From positions 786,989 to 850,988 of the forward strand of contig NBZP02000044.1 of NCBI GenBank assembly GCA_002236755.2: a DNA stretch of 64,000 nucleotides, written 5' to 3'. Of this stretch, positions 51,683 through 64,000 are shown one piece after another. Numbering within the stretch: position 1 is the stretch's first letter; the number at the start of each line of letters is the position of its first letter. The DNA is from Dothistroma septosporum. Taxonomy: Eukaryota; Ascomycota; Dothideomycetes; Mycosphaerellales; Mycosphaerellaceae. The notes beneath the pieces were generated by a model. That model saw only the letters and a program-made list of their open reading frames with translations, was not told the origin of the DNA and searched no databases. The translations under genes were made by a program, and so were the position numbers.

Positions 51683-52900
51683 ATGAGCAGCTTTGCCTCC
51701 GGGCCTGCCCAACATGCCGCCCAGACCACAACGCCGAACAAACCACATGAGATGACACCAGATTCGGATGCGCTGCCCTCCAAAGAGCCTCAGCTATGTC
51801 CCACAGATTCCGACAATCTGATACCTTCGCAAAAAGGTGGTAGGAGTAGGAATATCCAGAGGCAGAGCGTAGAGTATGCCGTGCGGAGTGGAGTAGCTGG
51901 TGGCCTTGCAGCATGCGCAGCGAAGACAGTAGTTGCACCGCTGGATAGAGTGAAGATCCTGTTCCAGGCCAACAACCCACAGTTCCAGAAATATACCGGA
52001 ACATGGTCAGGTGCCTTGAAGGCTATGAGAGACATCTACCTGACGAATGGACCAAGCGGCCTCTTTCGTGGGCACAGCGCCACCCTACTTAGGATCTTTC
52101 CATACGGCGGTATCAAGTTCTTGGCTTATGAGCAGATAAGAGCAGTGGTCATCCCTGGAGAAGCACAAGAGACGCACGCGAGGAGATTTGCGGTGGGTTC
52201 AGCAGCGGGTCTCGCTTCAGTCTTCTTGACATACCCTTTGGAAGTGATACGAGTGCGGCTGGCGTGGGAGACAAAGACCTCCAAGCGGATGTCAGTGAGG
52301 GATATCTGCAAGATCATCTACAATGAGCACGCGCCTCTGCCCAAGGTCGGTGTGGAGAGTACAAACTTGCCAAAGACCGCAGTCGCGGCAGTAGAAGCCA
52401 CGCAGGCAACGATCAAAGCTGCAACCCCTTCGACTGGTCTTGGCAATTTCTATCGAGGGTTCACACCCACAGTATGGGGTATGCTCCCGTACGCAGGAGC
52501 TTCTTTCTTGACGCACGACGCAGCGGGCGATTTCATGCGATTGCCACAGTTCGCCGAGTGGACGCTTCTTCCCATGTCAGAACGATCACAGAAGCAGCTC
52601 GCGCCAGGAAAGCCGGCGCCACTTGTCTGGTGGGCAGAGCTGATCACAGGTGCTGTGGCCGGCTTTGTTAGTCAGACTGTCAGCTACCCGCTCGAGGTCA
52701 TTCGCAGAAGGATGCAAGTTGGGGGTGTCGTTGGAGATGGCCATCGATTGACGATGATCGAAGTCGCACAATCCATTACTCGCGAGAAGGGATTCAGAGG
52801 CTTCTTTACTGGCCTCGGCATCGGATACGTCAAGGTGGTACCGATGGCAGCTACAAGCTTCTATGTTTATGAACGCATGAAGGTGGTATTTGGGATATAG
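51683..52900 (+). CDS. LEU5: Mitochondrial carrier, CoA/Leu5 type
   Basis: An intronless 405-residue SLC25 carrier. Three repeats carry the PxD/ExxK/R signature: PLDRVKILFQ, PLEVIRVRLAW and PLEVIRRRMQ, each followed by its second helix (GLFRGHSATLLRIFPYGGIKF, NFYRGFTPTVWGMLPYAGASF, GFFTGLGIGYVKVVPMAATSF). The RxRLAWE wording in repeat 2 and the long loop after it (about 212-250, KVGVESTNLPKTAVAAVE...) are as in Leu5/SLC25A42, which bring coenzyme A (or its precursor) into the mitochondrial matrix. The first 60 residues are a variable Ser/Pro-rich leader. No broken motif was found. Confidence 0.9.
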   Translation: MSSFASGPAQHAAQTTTPNKPHEMTPDSDALPSKEPQLCPTDSDNLIPSQKGGRSRNIQRQSVEYAVRSGVAGGLAACAAKTVVAPLDRVKILFQANNPQFQKYTGTWSGALKAMRDIYLTNGPSGLFRGHSATLLRIFPYGGIKFLAYEQIRAVVIPGEAQETHARRFAVGSAAGLASVFLTYPLEVIRVRLAWETKTSKRMSVRDICKIIYNEHAPLPKVGVESTNLPKTAVAAVEATQATIKAATPSTGLGNFYRGFTPTVWGMLPYAGASFLTHDAAGDFMRLPQFAEWTLLPMSERSQKQLAPGKPAPLVWWAELITGAVAGFVSQTVSYPLEVIRRRMQVGGVVGDGHRLTMIEVAQSITREKGFRGFFTGLGIGYVKVVPMAATSFYVYERMKVVFGI

Positions 52901-55900
52901 TGATGGTATGGCCCATCGACGCATGTTCTTTTGCTTCTTCTGTGTACAGAGCGTGAAGTAAGCGCGGCGTTTTGGAGATAGGACAGACATGCCCAGACCG
53001 CAAGCCATCTCGGAGATGGATTAGGGAAGAAAAGAGAATAGCGCATTCAATGACAGTATTCAACATCATCACCATACAAGACGTCTACGGAGCAACATTG
53101 TAAGTGTGCGCGCACCTGTCAGATTCCCACTACGATGGGTGACCACATCAGAACGATCCTCCAGCACCACCGTCCTCTTGTGCCTCTCCCCTCCCACACC
53201 CCAAAACATTACTTCCACGAAGCAAAAAGCGTCACCCGTCCCAAATCTCCAGTTCATCCCAACAACAACACGCGTAATCCCATATGACCTCTCCATGACC
53301 TGAAATTCTCTGCCCGATTGCTCGGCTGAAGGATATCTCAGAAGCTTAGGGCCGCGCCAGCAGATCGCTCGTTACCGAAGCGAGTGGACGACCTTCACAA
53401 AGATTCAACGGGGCGCAGGCTATCATTTGATAGGGACTCGTAGAAAGAACGAGTTTCGCCAGTTGAGCCATTACAGCTGAGCACGTGATCAGAGGTGATT
53501 GTCTATATAGCATAGATAAATTTTGCCGAGGTCTTGACAGGATCAGACGAGCTGCTTGGACTTGAGAACCACATTCGACATCGTAGTCAAGTTTCAACAG
53601 CAAAATCACTTATTTCGCATCTGCGCCTCCAGTAGGAGCAGACATCCTCATCGCGACACTGGCCGCTGCTGCAGCGTCATATCGTCAGCGGGAGTATCTC
53701 TTCTATTCATCGCGTCCATCTCCCCAGAGGAAGATATTACGGCTTATCCCAAAGCCATCACAGGCGACGTATGAGCCTGTTTAAAGCCGTTGTCACGCAA
53801 GACGAGAAGCAAATAGGCCGAAACCTACTCATCCGTCGAGACGAAAGCTCACACCATCACTTACATGGCTGGTGAGTGTGTCACGATACCAGCAACGACA
53901 GTCAACGTCGGAATGGCAGAACGTCTTTGCAGTGCGGACCGTGATACCTCTTCGTGCAAGTCCTACCTGAGGACGACAAGACTCCTGTCAGACACGACCG
54001 GTAGCAGCCCCCGAGCTGTGTTCTCATGCGCACAAGCCGACGCTCCACCGGAGCCTTGTGTTACAACGTCGACTGTGGCTAAGTATTGGTGCTGAAGGCA
54101 ACCTGTCGCGCTGCGTTGGAGCAGCGCAGTCAAAAGGTGGGCAGTGCCGGTCGACTTTGGGGAAAGAGGTATCAAGTTTTGCAAAAGTAGCAGCATTTGT
54201 CCAGCTGAATCGGAATCGTACAATGTCTGGCTTAGAGACAGAACATAGTATGTTCCCTGTGTATCTTCCCTGTGTATCTTCATGATTGATAAGGCTTTAG
54301 CGCCAGTCAGATCCTCAAGCAGAACAGTTTCCACCAGCGCCAGCGAATTTCGCCACTTTGACGTCGGTTTGGTGGGTCAGAATCATGAGTGAGGTATGGA
54401 GATTCATGTAGAATCTGGCATCTCTGCAGCCGAAAATCACCACGAGTTGCCCATTGACAAGACCGAAGCATCGAGCACGAGCACAAAATTCCAACATGGA
54501 CGGCTTCAAGAAAGAGATTTGCACCACTATGCGGACTCGCTGCTTTGCTATTCTCGTTCCTCAACCTCCTGCTTGCTCCACCATACTTCGAGCATCTATC
54601 GACAAGCTTGTCACCCGTTGGAAATATTGTCTCTAGAAGTAAAGTGCTGAGGTGATCGATCATAGCGCCGCGGCGGCGTGGCCACGCTGGCTGTCATTGG
54701 CGACAGCGTCGTCGAGTGCAAACCAGAAGGTCTGGCATTCGCGAAGTCTGAGGTTTTTTGAGCTGCTCTAGATGCTTACCAGTTCCGATCCTGATCTGAC
54801 GTGGTGAGGTAGCATCCTGATGTGCGCGTAGCGATTGCAGAGAATTCCCTGCGACATTACGATGCAGCGCGAGTATGGTTAATGCCCAGGATGTAAGCGG
54901 ATGAAATACATCTGAATGCATCTATGTCCTGAAGTTCTCTCGCGTACCCGACCCCGGCGCTGATGACGATGCCCATATCTACATGAACTCGCTTGCAGCA
55001 AGTCATGCAATTCGAACAATGCCATCACGCCGGCTTCACGCCGGTATTTGCGGTGGAATTTGCCCTGAAAACGAACAATAAGAAGTGGATTGTGCTTGCC
55101 CTGTACACCGCAAGATGCAAACGAGATTGCGTGTCCATCAAATGCCTACATTCACCCTTACATCAGTCCCTGGCGGATTGCACATCCATTGGCTGGACAA
55201 CCACTACCATTTCTGGTAATCCGAGATCTGAGCGTGGATGTTGACAAGAGACCTCATAGGCCGTACTTTTGACGGCGAGCGACTAGCAGTGTCTCGGCCG
55301 GCGACTTCTCGCCCTTATCGCTACATAAAGACTTCGCGGAACCCTGCTTCTCGAACACTCACCCTTGGTTCTATCTGGCATCATGAGCGTTCTCTGTCAC
55401 GTGGTGGCCAGACTGGTTGAAATGCTTGTTGGTTTTCTTCAGCCGGTCTGGAAGGGGTGACGAGATTTTCGCCAGGTTGTGCGGTCGGTGACGTGAAGCG
55501 ACGGGCCTCGCTTCGGGATATCTATGGCATTACCCCCATGGCACAGATGAAGGAGATGACCTGAGGTCATTCTTGTTCTTTGAAGTAGTTTTCCAGAGGG
55601 AGATGCTGGTCGGATTGCCGAGTTGAGATGATGCTCGGATCCGACGTGTGATGGCCATCGTTTTGCGGCTCCGTCCTTCGATGGCGTCGATTTGGGACGG
55701 ACCTCGAGACAGCCGCTGAGAGACGAAGTCCTCGCAGCTGTCGCAGAGCGAAGTGTATGTAGCGTAAATGACGATCAGGTCGCGGGATACCCCTCGATCT
55801 TCAAAATGCATGCCAGATCGTGATGGGTAAAGGAGGAAGGGTCAGCATCGACGGTCCGAGGCCCTCGACTCCTCAGGAGGTCTGAAGTCTACCAAGCCGC

Positions 55901-58210
55901 TCCGCATTCTCCGCGACAAGCAGTGTCTCAGACTCGGGCAGAAGACTGGCGTTCATCGCGAAGATGACCACGCAACACAATGCCGCAATTGCCTTCGATC
56001 CGGCGATGGCTCGCGACCAGGCTACGGTCTACTCGGTTGATGCGCGGCGAAGCGGGGTGACGATGAAACAAGGAGTAGTTGTTACAAGACACGGTTAGGA
56101 CTCATGGTTCGCTCAAGGTATAGTAGGCTGACAGAGTAGTAGATGATGCACAGCTTACTGGTCACAACATACGTCACATATATACTACATGTATCGCTTG
56201 TATGTCTGTCAAGTGCAGTGGATGCCGGGCTACGGCGTGTGCATCGTGTACCACGTCGATATCTGACTACGCCTTGCCTCAGCATCGCTGATATCAATAT
56301 GCGCAGCATTGTCGTACCTGAAGGATACCACTTGCTCAGGTAAGGCTCAGAGCACCTGACATCCATCTCAGCTGATAATTCAGAAATCACAGGAAGAAGT
56401 CATTCCCACGTGCTGTGAAGGGATCACTCTCACGGTCGTCGCCTGACCTTCGCACGCATAGCCTTGCATGTGCCAAACCCTACCTGCTATGTTTGTCAAG
56501 GTCTGCGGTGACTAGTAGAATGCAAGCGCTCTGGTCATCTGCAGAAACGACGTCAGAGAAAGTCCGCGACACCTACAATCTCTGCGATCGCCGACATGGG
56601 CCATGGTCATTGTAATGTTGATCATTTTATCATTTGTAGGAGAATATTCCTGCTGGCTATCTTCATGTCGCAGGAGAACTCCTTCAGCTGGATAGAACTC
56701 GTGGGTCCACTTCGATCCCGCGGCAGCGGAGCGAAGACAATTCACCCGGCGGAAGAACTGCTCGAATTGCCAATTTGGTAGTGGGAGATCAGGGTCCTGT
56801 TCAGAAGAGGTAGCCCCGCGTTTCTTGTGAGATAGCCGGGGTTGAAGTGGGAGAAGAGGCGTTCTCGACGTCAATCGCCAGAAACCGGAGCGGTTTGTGG
56901 AGTGTCTAAGAGACATCTCCAACTAGGACTCACGTCGTGGAGAAATGGTCCACAAGTACTGATCGCTCTCCGCTTTCGCCATACTGGCGGTGATTGCGCG
57001 CTGAGACTGCTGGTCAACAAGTACCTCTACGGAACCGATACCCGGCAGTCTTCACGGCCGCAGGCAGGATGAATGCTATCGTCATCATTGCCGTGCTTCG
57101 CACTCAGCTTTGCAAGTGTTGCGCACTAGGATCCCGGTGAGTCGCCGTGAGAGTGTTGTCATCCCTCTAAAACCGGAGGTTCTAAAAGCGGAGGGCATGA
57201 GCGTCCGCGTCGTCGTGGGCAGGGCTGAGCGCAGCAAGCACATTACGGCCGCTGGTGAGGACTCAGCCTTTGAATTCTTGTGACGTGGAGAGATAGCCGC
57301 CGAGTAAGCGGAAGCCGAAGACTGCATCCAATTGCGAGTCAAGCTCGATCGACAGTCTTGGTACCTTTGGGCGTCACCGGGAAGAGTAAGCCTTCTGCTG
57401 TGGGTAGTGCGCCGAGTAGAAGCATAGTTCCCTATACCAGCCGAGATAGCAGCACCTCGGTCCTGTCAGCAGCTCTGAGCGAACGCGAATCTCGGGCGTG
57501 GCATGTCAGCGCGTGGTGTTCAAATGCTACGTGACCTTGGATGATCCGGTCAACTGGTGCGTAGACGTGTGAGGCAGTGACTCGATTGAGCCAACACCGC
57601 CCGCCGAGCCGCCTGGCTACAGGGCGGTGACCGATCGAACGAACAATACGCAGAACGATAGGAGGAAAGTCGGACAACACGCCAACCATTCAAGCATGAG
57701 ATCAGAGCTGGAGCTCGGTAAAGGTTCCTTTGATGTAGTACCCATGTACAACTGCCCCAGATGCCGCTTGTCGGAAGTGCTGACTGGATACGATCGGCCG
57801 GCGGAAAGGCCTGTCCGCACCGCTCGGTTTGACCGCAAAAGTAACTCGGACGTACTGCGGTTGACAGCGTGGAAGCGTGGGACATTATCCCGGTGCAGCA
57901 GGTTCTCGGCACTCGTTTCTGCTCTATCATATAACATACCACTCTGTTCCAGTCCACGTTTCAGTCCCGCGATGTTTACAGACAAGTTGTATCTGACACA
58001 TCACATCACACGTCGTTCTCGTTCGTCGACGTCACCTGAACCTTCGCTCACTGGACAAACACTGCTACCACTTGCCTTATATAGCAGTCGTCGGCAAACA
58101 GTGTTTGCGAGACTGTTTGTCGCCACCTCCCCAAGGAATTATCAGACGCCTCTTTTCGCCTCTCTGGTTGAATTATATCGCGTTCACGACCCGACACAAG
58201 ACGATCCGAA
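52901..58210. other. Long gene-poor stretch
   Basis: 5.3 kb with no gene I can support. Short frames (for example a 76-codon Cys-containing one at 53865, about 119 codons on the minus strand at 54307-54663, and 136 on the minus strand at 56512-56922) have no domain, signal peptide or exon partners. A weak BTB-like NMDGFKKEI lies near 54495-54521. No transposon ends, long repeat, tRNA or strong composition shift was seen. Confidence 0.5.
58078..58083 (+). promoter_or_regulatory. TATA box of small Ser-rich gene
   Basis: TATATA 128 bp before the ATG at 58211, in a C/T-rich promoter context. Confidence 0.4.
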
Positions 58211-58627
58211 ATGTCTTTCTCTCCGTCATCGAGTCAGACTTCTACACCTACTCCTACACCGATGCACTCACCTGCGACACAACCGATGAGCATCTCATCG
58301 ACGTGTTCGTCTGCGCGTAGCAGCTTCAGCTCGTCGCGAACGTCGAACCCATATTCATCAGTCGCGTATCCAAGCTGGTCGCAAGGATCAGCACTGCGAA
58401 AGGCGACATCCGGAACTGCCAGCTCATACGTGAGCGACGAGGACCTCTATGGCGACGACGATGAGCATTATCTGAGCGAGCCACCGCCACCACCGCGATC
58501 GGCTGAAAGATGGATGGCGCAGCCACTGTTGCCACCAGTATATGCTACAAAGCCACGACAGTCGACCAGCGCCAGCTCGTCGTCCAAGAAGAAGCGGCGA
58601 AGCAGTACCGAGAAGCCGAAGGAGTGA
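58211..58627 (+). CDS. Small Ser-rich conserved fungal protein
   Basis: An intronless 138-residue protein with a TATA box upstream. The N-terminal half is Ser/Thr/Pro-rich and disordered. The centre SGTASSYVSDEDLYGDDDEH, with SDEDL-(Y/F) after a short hydrophobic turn, is the conserved heart of a small ascomycete protein family of unknown function. A proline run (EPPPPPRSAERWMAQ) follows, and the C-terminus is basic, with SSKKKRRSS as a likely nuclear signal. No transmembrane segment. No role can be assigned. Confidence 0.65.
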   Translation: MSFSPSSSQTSTPTPTPMHSPATQPMSISSTCSSARSSFSSSRTSNPYSSVAYPSWSQGSALRKATSGTASSYVSDEDLYGDDDEHYLSEPPPPPRSAERWMAQPLLPPVYATKPRQSTSASSSSKKKRRSSTEKPKE

Positions 58628-61102
58628 GGTGAGCGCGGTTGGAGAGAGGTCGACGTGGTGTCGGCAGGATATCATTATCGTTGCATTGAATGACTCCGAG
58701 CACTGTCATCAATGGAGAGGCCAGCAACTTGCACAGGTGGCCATCCAGGAGACATTCACAGTCAGGCGAACTTGCAGCACCGATGAAGGGACATCGCTTG
58801 CCAGCAAACGTGCTCGCCCTACGCATGTTGTGGCGATACCAACCCTGGCGGATCAGGCGCTCCACAGTATCTCCATATTCGCCACGTTGGTATGTCGGAG
58901 GCGTCTGTCAATCAATATCGGGCCGAGATTGTGACAGCACCATGCAATCTGCACAAATTGGCGAAGGTTGGGCGGCGGCATGAAGCACAAGCCACGTCCA
59001 CCACATCACTGTTGACGTGCGCTGCCGGTGTACCGGAAGCGGTCCGTATCCTGGACTTGACGCGCGAGTGCGTTGTCATCAGCGGGCCGTCGTCGTGATG
59101 AAACGAGGAGAGGTTGCAGACAGGCGTCATATCCAGAAGATCGCGGTCCGCCGCAAACCTGGAGGAGGGATTGCTTGAACGGGACCATGATGACAATGAG
59201 AACAGCAAAACGACTGGAACCACGCACGCTTTGCACGCGACTTCTGCATGGGCGCGAATAGAGTCTGTGTCCAATGCTGATTCGGGAAGTCGAGGATTGA
59301 CTGCCGAAGTGAAGATGCAGATCCCGACTTCAGCGCTAAGAGAATTGTTTTGACTGGTTACCCAATGATACCCACTGCTGTGTAGTTCGGAGAACAAGTT
59401 AGTTTGCATACGTTGATAAGACGAACACGCATCATCACACAAACGTTCATGTCCTCACTCGGATATGTCGAGGTGACGGCGTCCATGGTGGGTGGCGTCG
59501 CATCAAGCTCGTGTAACGCATGCGGTGAGGTACAGTGCGCTGGACGAGATGTGGCGCGAGCGGGTTTTCAGTGACCTGCTGACCGCAAGAAGCCGCATAA
59601 CACTCACGTTCCCCGATGCCGTTGGACAGCATGAACTGCTGCAACGTCGTCAAGAACTATCACCATCGGCAGCACGAGGCTCGGAATAGCAGATGCAGAC
59701 GCAGCTGTGCAGCTGTCAGGGATGACGGTGGGGAGCAGAGATGACGTCCAGCCACTGATGTATCGCGTTTCGAACCATTGTCCCGAGCCGTGATCTGATA
59801 TGGTAGCACTGGGCAAGCTCGCAGTGCACGGCTGGGCGACGGCCGAGAGCTCGCGAGCAGCGTGCAGGTCCGACGCAAGGCCTATAGGATACCACGTCCT
59901 TGGGATCTCGGTGAGTAGTACGAAGCAGGTCCCGTGGAGTTGACCGCCTCACCCACTTGAGCCCGCTGCCGTCTCGCATCCCGCGCGCGCGCGCTGTTCG
60001 CCGCAGCACAAGACCACAAGACGGCTCGCGGTCGTCGCCATGGTGGAAGGCGAGTGTCGCGACTCACAGCCAACGTGTCGCCGTGCCCGAGCGAGCGAGC
60101 GTTGCGAGTCTAATAATCACGTTCGATGTGTTGGCCATGTTATTGTTAGCCGCCAGAGCGCCGGGTCAAGATGTGATAGCGCAGAAGCTGCAGATCTAGT
60201 CGATATGTGCTCCACCAATCGCGCTGGCGGACAGCTGTCTTGGCCCAAGTTGCACTGTCCACTCCCCTCTCCCTCCGCACCCTGCTGCTCCATACAGCAG
60301 CCTTCACCAGCAGTCGCTGCAAGCTTTCGCACATGAAACCGCAGCCCGTCGTGCATGGAAGCCATCTCACAAGAACAGGCCCGCTCGCCTGGCCCTCTGC
60401 CGGGTCAGGCGAGGGCCGCAGCGGGAGTCGCTCACTGGCCTCGGGACCGTAGCATGGCTCCGTCTGTTCTCGACGAATCGTACTGTAAAGTATCACTCTT
60501 GTCGTCTTCATAGGTGCCTTCACCAGCCTTTCAGACCTGTCGTCTAACCGCTTCCCCCCCCCCTTCGTCCCCCCCGGCAACTCCCTGTATTGGATCGACC
60601 TCGCTGGACATTCATCATCGTGCTCATGGGCGTTGGCGTCGCGCTCCCAACAGCTACGCGCCGAGCTCTGATTTGGCTACGCTCCAGATTGCATCTCGTG
60701 TGCCTCTGTTGACGCTTCTCCTGCACACTCTCTCGTACCTTCTGCATCTGCTTCCGCTTGCAGCGCCTGAGATATTTGTACAATTACCAGCCTGCCGTCC
60801 AAGCGCGGCTGCATGCATCTTGTACGCCGTTCGACTCCGGGATACAATTGGCGCAGTGGGGCTGCCGTGCACGAGAGGTCCTCGAGGGTATCTCAAGGAC
60901 CTCAAGAGCTCCAGGTGTGACTTCACTGCTTTTAGCGCGCATGTCAGGGTACGTTGGATTTCATGTGCCCTCCCTGAGATACAAAGCGTTTCACATCCTG
61001 TCGTTGCTGGATTGGGACCAGACCTACCTCGAGACCAGGCCAGACACATGGCCATGTTGGAGAACCCGAGTCCCGACTGACAACTCCAAAAAGTAGTGCA
61101 AA
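58628..61102. other. Intergenic, no gene seen
   Basis: 2.5 kb of short frames only. It includes C runs (10 C at 60554-60563 and 7 C at 60569-60575) and a (GC)n run near 59985-59995. The last few hundred bases are the promoter and leader of the WD40-type gene. Confidence 0.5.
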
Positions 61103-64000
61103 ATGTCCTCGGGGAACGTTTCGAGGCAAAGATCCAGATCTACCAGGTCCTCTGCTTCCAACTCCATCAACCAACGATACGATCATGGAGTTGAACCAAC
61201 ACCCCCTCCACCTGCCTTCACGCCAGAGACGAGGGACGACGAGCTAGAACCATGCGCTGCAACAGTGTCGTTCCTGTTGTACGCGCAACGAAATACTATC
61301 CTTGTCCTACACCACGATACTCTGTCGATCGAACGACGTTTCGATTTGCATCGCGAGAATGTGCTTTGGATTGCTGTGGACAATGTCAGCGAAAGAGGTT
61401 CTGGTCGATTGGCGGTCAGCTTCGACATGGGCAAGACCGCCATTGTATGGGATATGCTTTCTGGGGCAGAGGTTGCACGGTTCTCTGCCTACGAGCATAT
61501 GAGGACGGCGACGTTCATGCGGAACGGCAACATAGCGTTCGGTATGTACCAGAGGTTGCAATCCGAAAGAACTGGCTGACACAATTACAGGAAATGATCA
61601 AGGCAATATTATTTTGTTCGAGCCATCGACATCGGAACACATCTCGGCGAGAACAATATTCGACCCCATCACTGCCATTGCGCCTGCTACGGATTGCAAG
61701 AATTTCGCCATTGGCTACATGAATGGGTCGATCTTGATCGCAACTCTGCAGCCTTCGTTCACGATACTTCATACTCTCAATACCAATCGAAGTCCTTCGC
61801 GCATCACCGGCTTGGCGTGGCACGGCTCATCCTCCAAGCAAAAGACTGACATGTTGGCAACGCAAACTCAGGATGGCGATCTAAGAGTCTGGAGCGTACC
61901 GAAAGGCTCACATACAGATGCACCCAACATCATCAGAGTGCTGCAACGTCAAGAGGTGCAGCAGCCCGGCCCTTGCTGGTTCGCGTGGTCGAAGAATGGG
62001 CGTCTGATTCAGCTTGTGGATGGCGAAACTCGTGCTTGGGACGTCCGCACAAAGAAAGTGACCTACGATATCATACCCACCATCCAAGGAGTGGCGGGTA
62101 TCGCCTGCTTTGGTGCGACGGCCACACTGTTTACCCTCGGCCGCAACCACACGGTTCAACAGTACGACATAAACCCGAGCTCTGTACCGATGCAGGTAGC
62201 AACAGCGCAACATGCACCCGCAAATACTCCACCTACGCCACCGACGACGTTGGAGGAACAAGCAAAGCTTGCCACGCGAGCTTCAGAGACGAGTCTGCCA
62301 ATCACCTTTACCGACACAGAGAGCAGCGCAGATGAGGGCGGTGCGCTATCGCCGCTGCAAAAGATTGCACGAGAGATGGACTCTCTTGACGCACTAGAGT
62401 CAGAAATTCGCGACAAGGTCATGCCTCTGAGTCCTTCTAGCCACGGCGGCTCAGTGAGCTCAAGAAGCTCTGGCAAGGGCGCCAGACGACAGCGCAAGTA
62501 CCTGTACGACCGACCAGACTCTTCACGAGCATCAACAAGCACAGGTTACGAGGGCACTGAATTCTCGTTTGGCGCTCCTTCCGCGAAGGGCGGCCACGAA
62601 AGCATGTCCATACGTTCAGTCTCTTCTTACGCCCCGAACAATCATGGGAGACATCGGACCTCGTCCAGTCTTCGCAAGGAGGTCGTACGAAGTCCTGAAG
62701 AAGCTGTACCAGGCGCCAAGATGGAACTCTTCCCTCACACGAAAGCGCGACTACGGGAAGTTGCATTTCGCACTCCGCACTATGGTGAGGTAGCACGCAC
62801 ACCCGAGCTGCTACAACGCGAGATGCTCAGTGTTGTATTTGGATGGCACGATGACATCCGCAGCCTCATCCATGAGGAACGATCACAACAACCACCCAGG
62901 TCTACCACCTCAATCCTTTTGGCGAAGTGGCTCGGCGAAACAGGCGCGGATACTCTGGCAGCAATGGTGGGCTCAAACTCCATGACCTCTTCCGACTGGA
63001 TGTTCCTCGCGTTGAGCAACATGGGCACAGGATCGTCACAGAAGCAGGCGAGTGAGTCGTTTGTCCAACGGTTACTGGAAAAAGGCGAGATCCACCCAGC
63101 GGTCGCCATCCTGCTTAGTGTCGGCGAAATCATTGAAGCAATCGAGGTTTACGTGTCGCAACAGTATCTGATGGAGGCTGTTCTGCTCACGTGTCTTACA
63201 TGCCCTTCGGATTGGGGACGTATCTCACATCTGCTCCGCAAGTGGGGCGAGCAGACTGTCATGCAGGGCGAAGCTGAGCTTGCTGTGAGATGTTTCTCCT
63301 GCACAAGCATCGAGACGACAGCACCGTGGACATCACCCCGGGCGCAGGATGCTGCATACACTGCACAACAAGAGCGTTTGACCCAGCCAATGAGCGCAGG
63401 TGCTGTGACCAGCCCGACCTTCTCAATACCATCGAGATCAGATTCTGGTCGTCTGAAGATGAAAAATGCTCCACTCAAGCTAATCACTTCGTTTGGCGAT
63501 AAGGGTGCTCCCAAGCAAAATGATCCTAAGACGATAGTCGATCCTGGTGCTATGACTGCTGGCGTCACGCCGATTCTCAATTCCGCGCTCCCAATGTCAC
63601 CCGGTGGTCTTGATCCTTGGCGACAACGTGGTGGGCGAATGGCTCGAGATCCTTCATCCGCCCGCACGGCCACTCCCGGAGCAGCAAGAAGGAAGCGGCT
63701 CCCTTCACGGGGAGACATCGAGAGGGCCAAACAGGAAGCTGCTGAGATGGCCACGCCACTGACTGCAGCACGAGACTCCAGTGGGTCGAGAGCACCGAGC
63801 CGCACCGGCAACAGCAACAGTAGGAGGACATCTTCTATCAGCAGTGTCCCGGAGCCGACGACAGCGTTGAAGCCTGTGGTGTACGACGGCGAAAAGCTTG
63901 CGGCTCGCGCCTTGGGAGATCAGAGCGATCACCTCCCCTCCCCTGCTAAGGGCGTCTTCACACGAATTCGTGATGGATCGCGCCAACGTGGAGAGTCGCG
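61103..64000 (+). CDS. WD40-type conserved ascomycete protein, 3' end outside window
   Basis: Exon 1 (61103-61541) and exon 2 (61591 to the window end), joined over a 49-nt GT-AG intron with a CTGAC branch site, give 949 visible residues. After a Ser/Arg-rich head, residues about 45-365 form a beta-propeller: TVSFLLYAQRNTILVLHHDT, GKTAIVWDMLSGAEVARFSA, GNDQGNIILFEPST, FAIGYMNGSILIATL, LRVWSVPKG, RLIQLVDGETRAWDVRTKKV and TVQQYDINP. Disordered Ser-rich sequence follows, then a helical part about 555-720 (LLQREMLSVVFGWHDDIRSL, ASESFVQRLLEKGEIHPAVA, WGRISHLLRKWGEQ) resembling TPR or COPI-type alpha-solenoids, then another disordered tail. A propeller plus alpha-solenoid layout suggests a coat or RNP scaffold; no specific role is known to me. 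Confidence 0.8.

Noticed and set aside
53865..54095. 76-codon frame with six Cys, possible small secreted protein
   Set aside because: No signal peptide or hydrophobic start, and no promoter element.
54396..54660. Weak BTB-like piece NMDGFKKEI
   Set aside because: Only about nine residues resemble the family and no second block follows in order; treated as chance.
1..64000. CRISPR array, insertion sequence or complete transposon
   Set aside because: No regularly spaced repeats, no paired terminal repeats around a transposase, and the genome is fungal.

Overview
The window is nuclear DNA of a filamentous ascomycete (Pezizomycotina). The evidence is short GT-AG introns, mostly 46-60 nt with CTGAC/CTAAC branch sites, about 50-55% G+C coding DNA, and a gene set typical of that group. 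Dothideomycetes is my guess for the class and is inference only. No CRISPR array, intact transposon, rRNA or virus-like gene was seen.

Layout. 0-5 kb: two neighbouring 2EXR/F-box-like genes, one cut by the window edge and one decayed, then a secreted ferritin-like Rds1-type protein. 5-10 kb: a divergent housekeeping pair, the SUMO E1 subunit UBA2 and a seven-exon queuosine-salvage gene. 10-17 kb: two secreted cell-surface proteins, a hevein-plus-lysozyme-like fusion and a HYR1-like wall protein with a 159-bp tandem repeat, separated by a dead type-B carboxylesterase. 17-24 kb: MDV1 (mitochondrial fission) and ARO7 (chorismate mutase) head to head, flanked on both sides by decayed BTB genes, then a tRNA-Val-like gene. 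24-36 kb: a DUR3-type urea transporter with six exons, a large multipass membrane protein, and DDB1 and RPC37 head to head. 37-41 kb: another BTB relic, a minisatellite and a DUF7053 protein with polyQ. 41-48.5 kb: a stand-alone polyketide product-template (PT) hot-dog domain gene, a Myb-like relic, a bacterial-looking SDR, a class III Old Yellow Enzyme and a DHCR24-like FAD oxidoreductase. 48.6-53 kb: a third well-preserved BTB relic, an MT-A70 (METTL4-like) methyltransferase and a LEU5-type mitochondrial carrier. 53-61 kb is almost gene-free apart from one small Ser-rich protein. 61-64 kb: the 5' part of a conserved WD40-type protein that runs off the end.

How the genes work together. Most are ordinary scattered housekeeping genes. 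Three pairs share divergent promoters: UBA2/queuosine salvage, MDV1/ARO7 and DDB1/RPC37. Two patterns stand out. First, relics of one BTB/POZ family with a C-terminal Cys tail occur four times on both strands, each broken by stops or frameshifts, among intact genes. Second, 41-48.5 kb looks like a small accessory block of polyketide-type tailoring enzymes without a polyketide synthase, headed by an orphan PT domain whose reading frame carries one apparent frameshift. I translated exon joins by eye from the sequence; family names rest on motif recognition, not on a database search.
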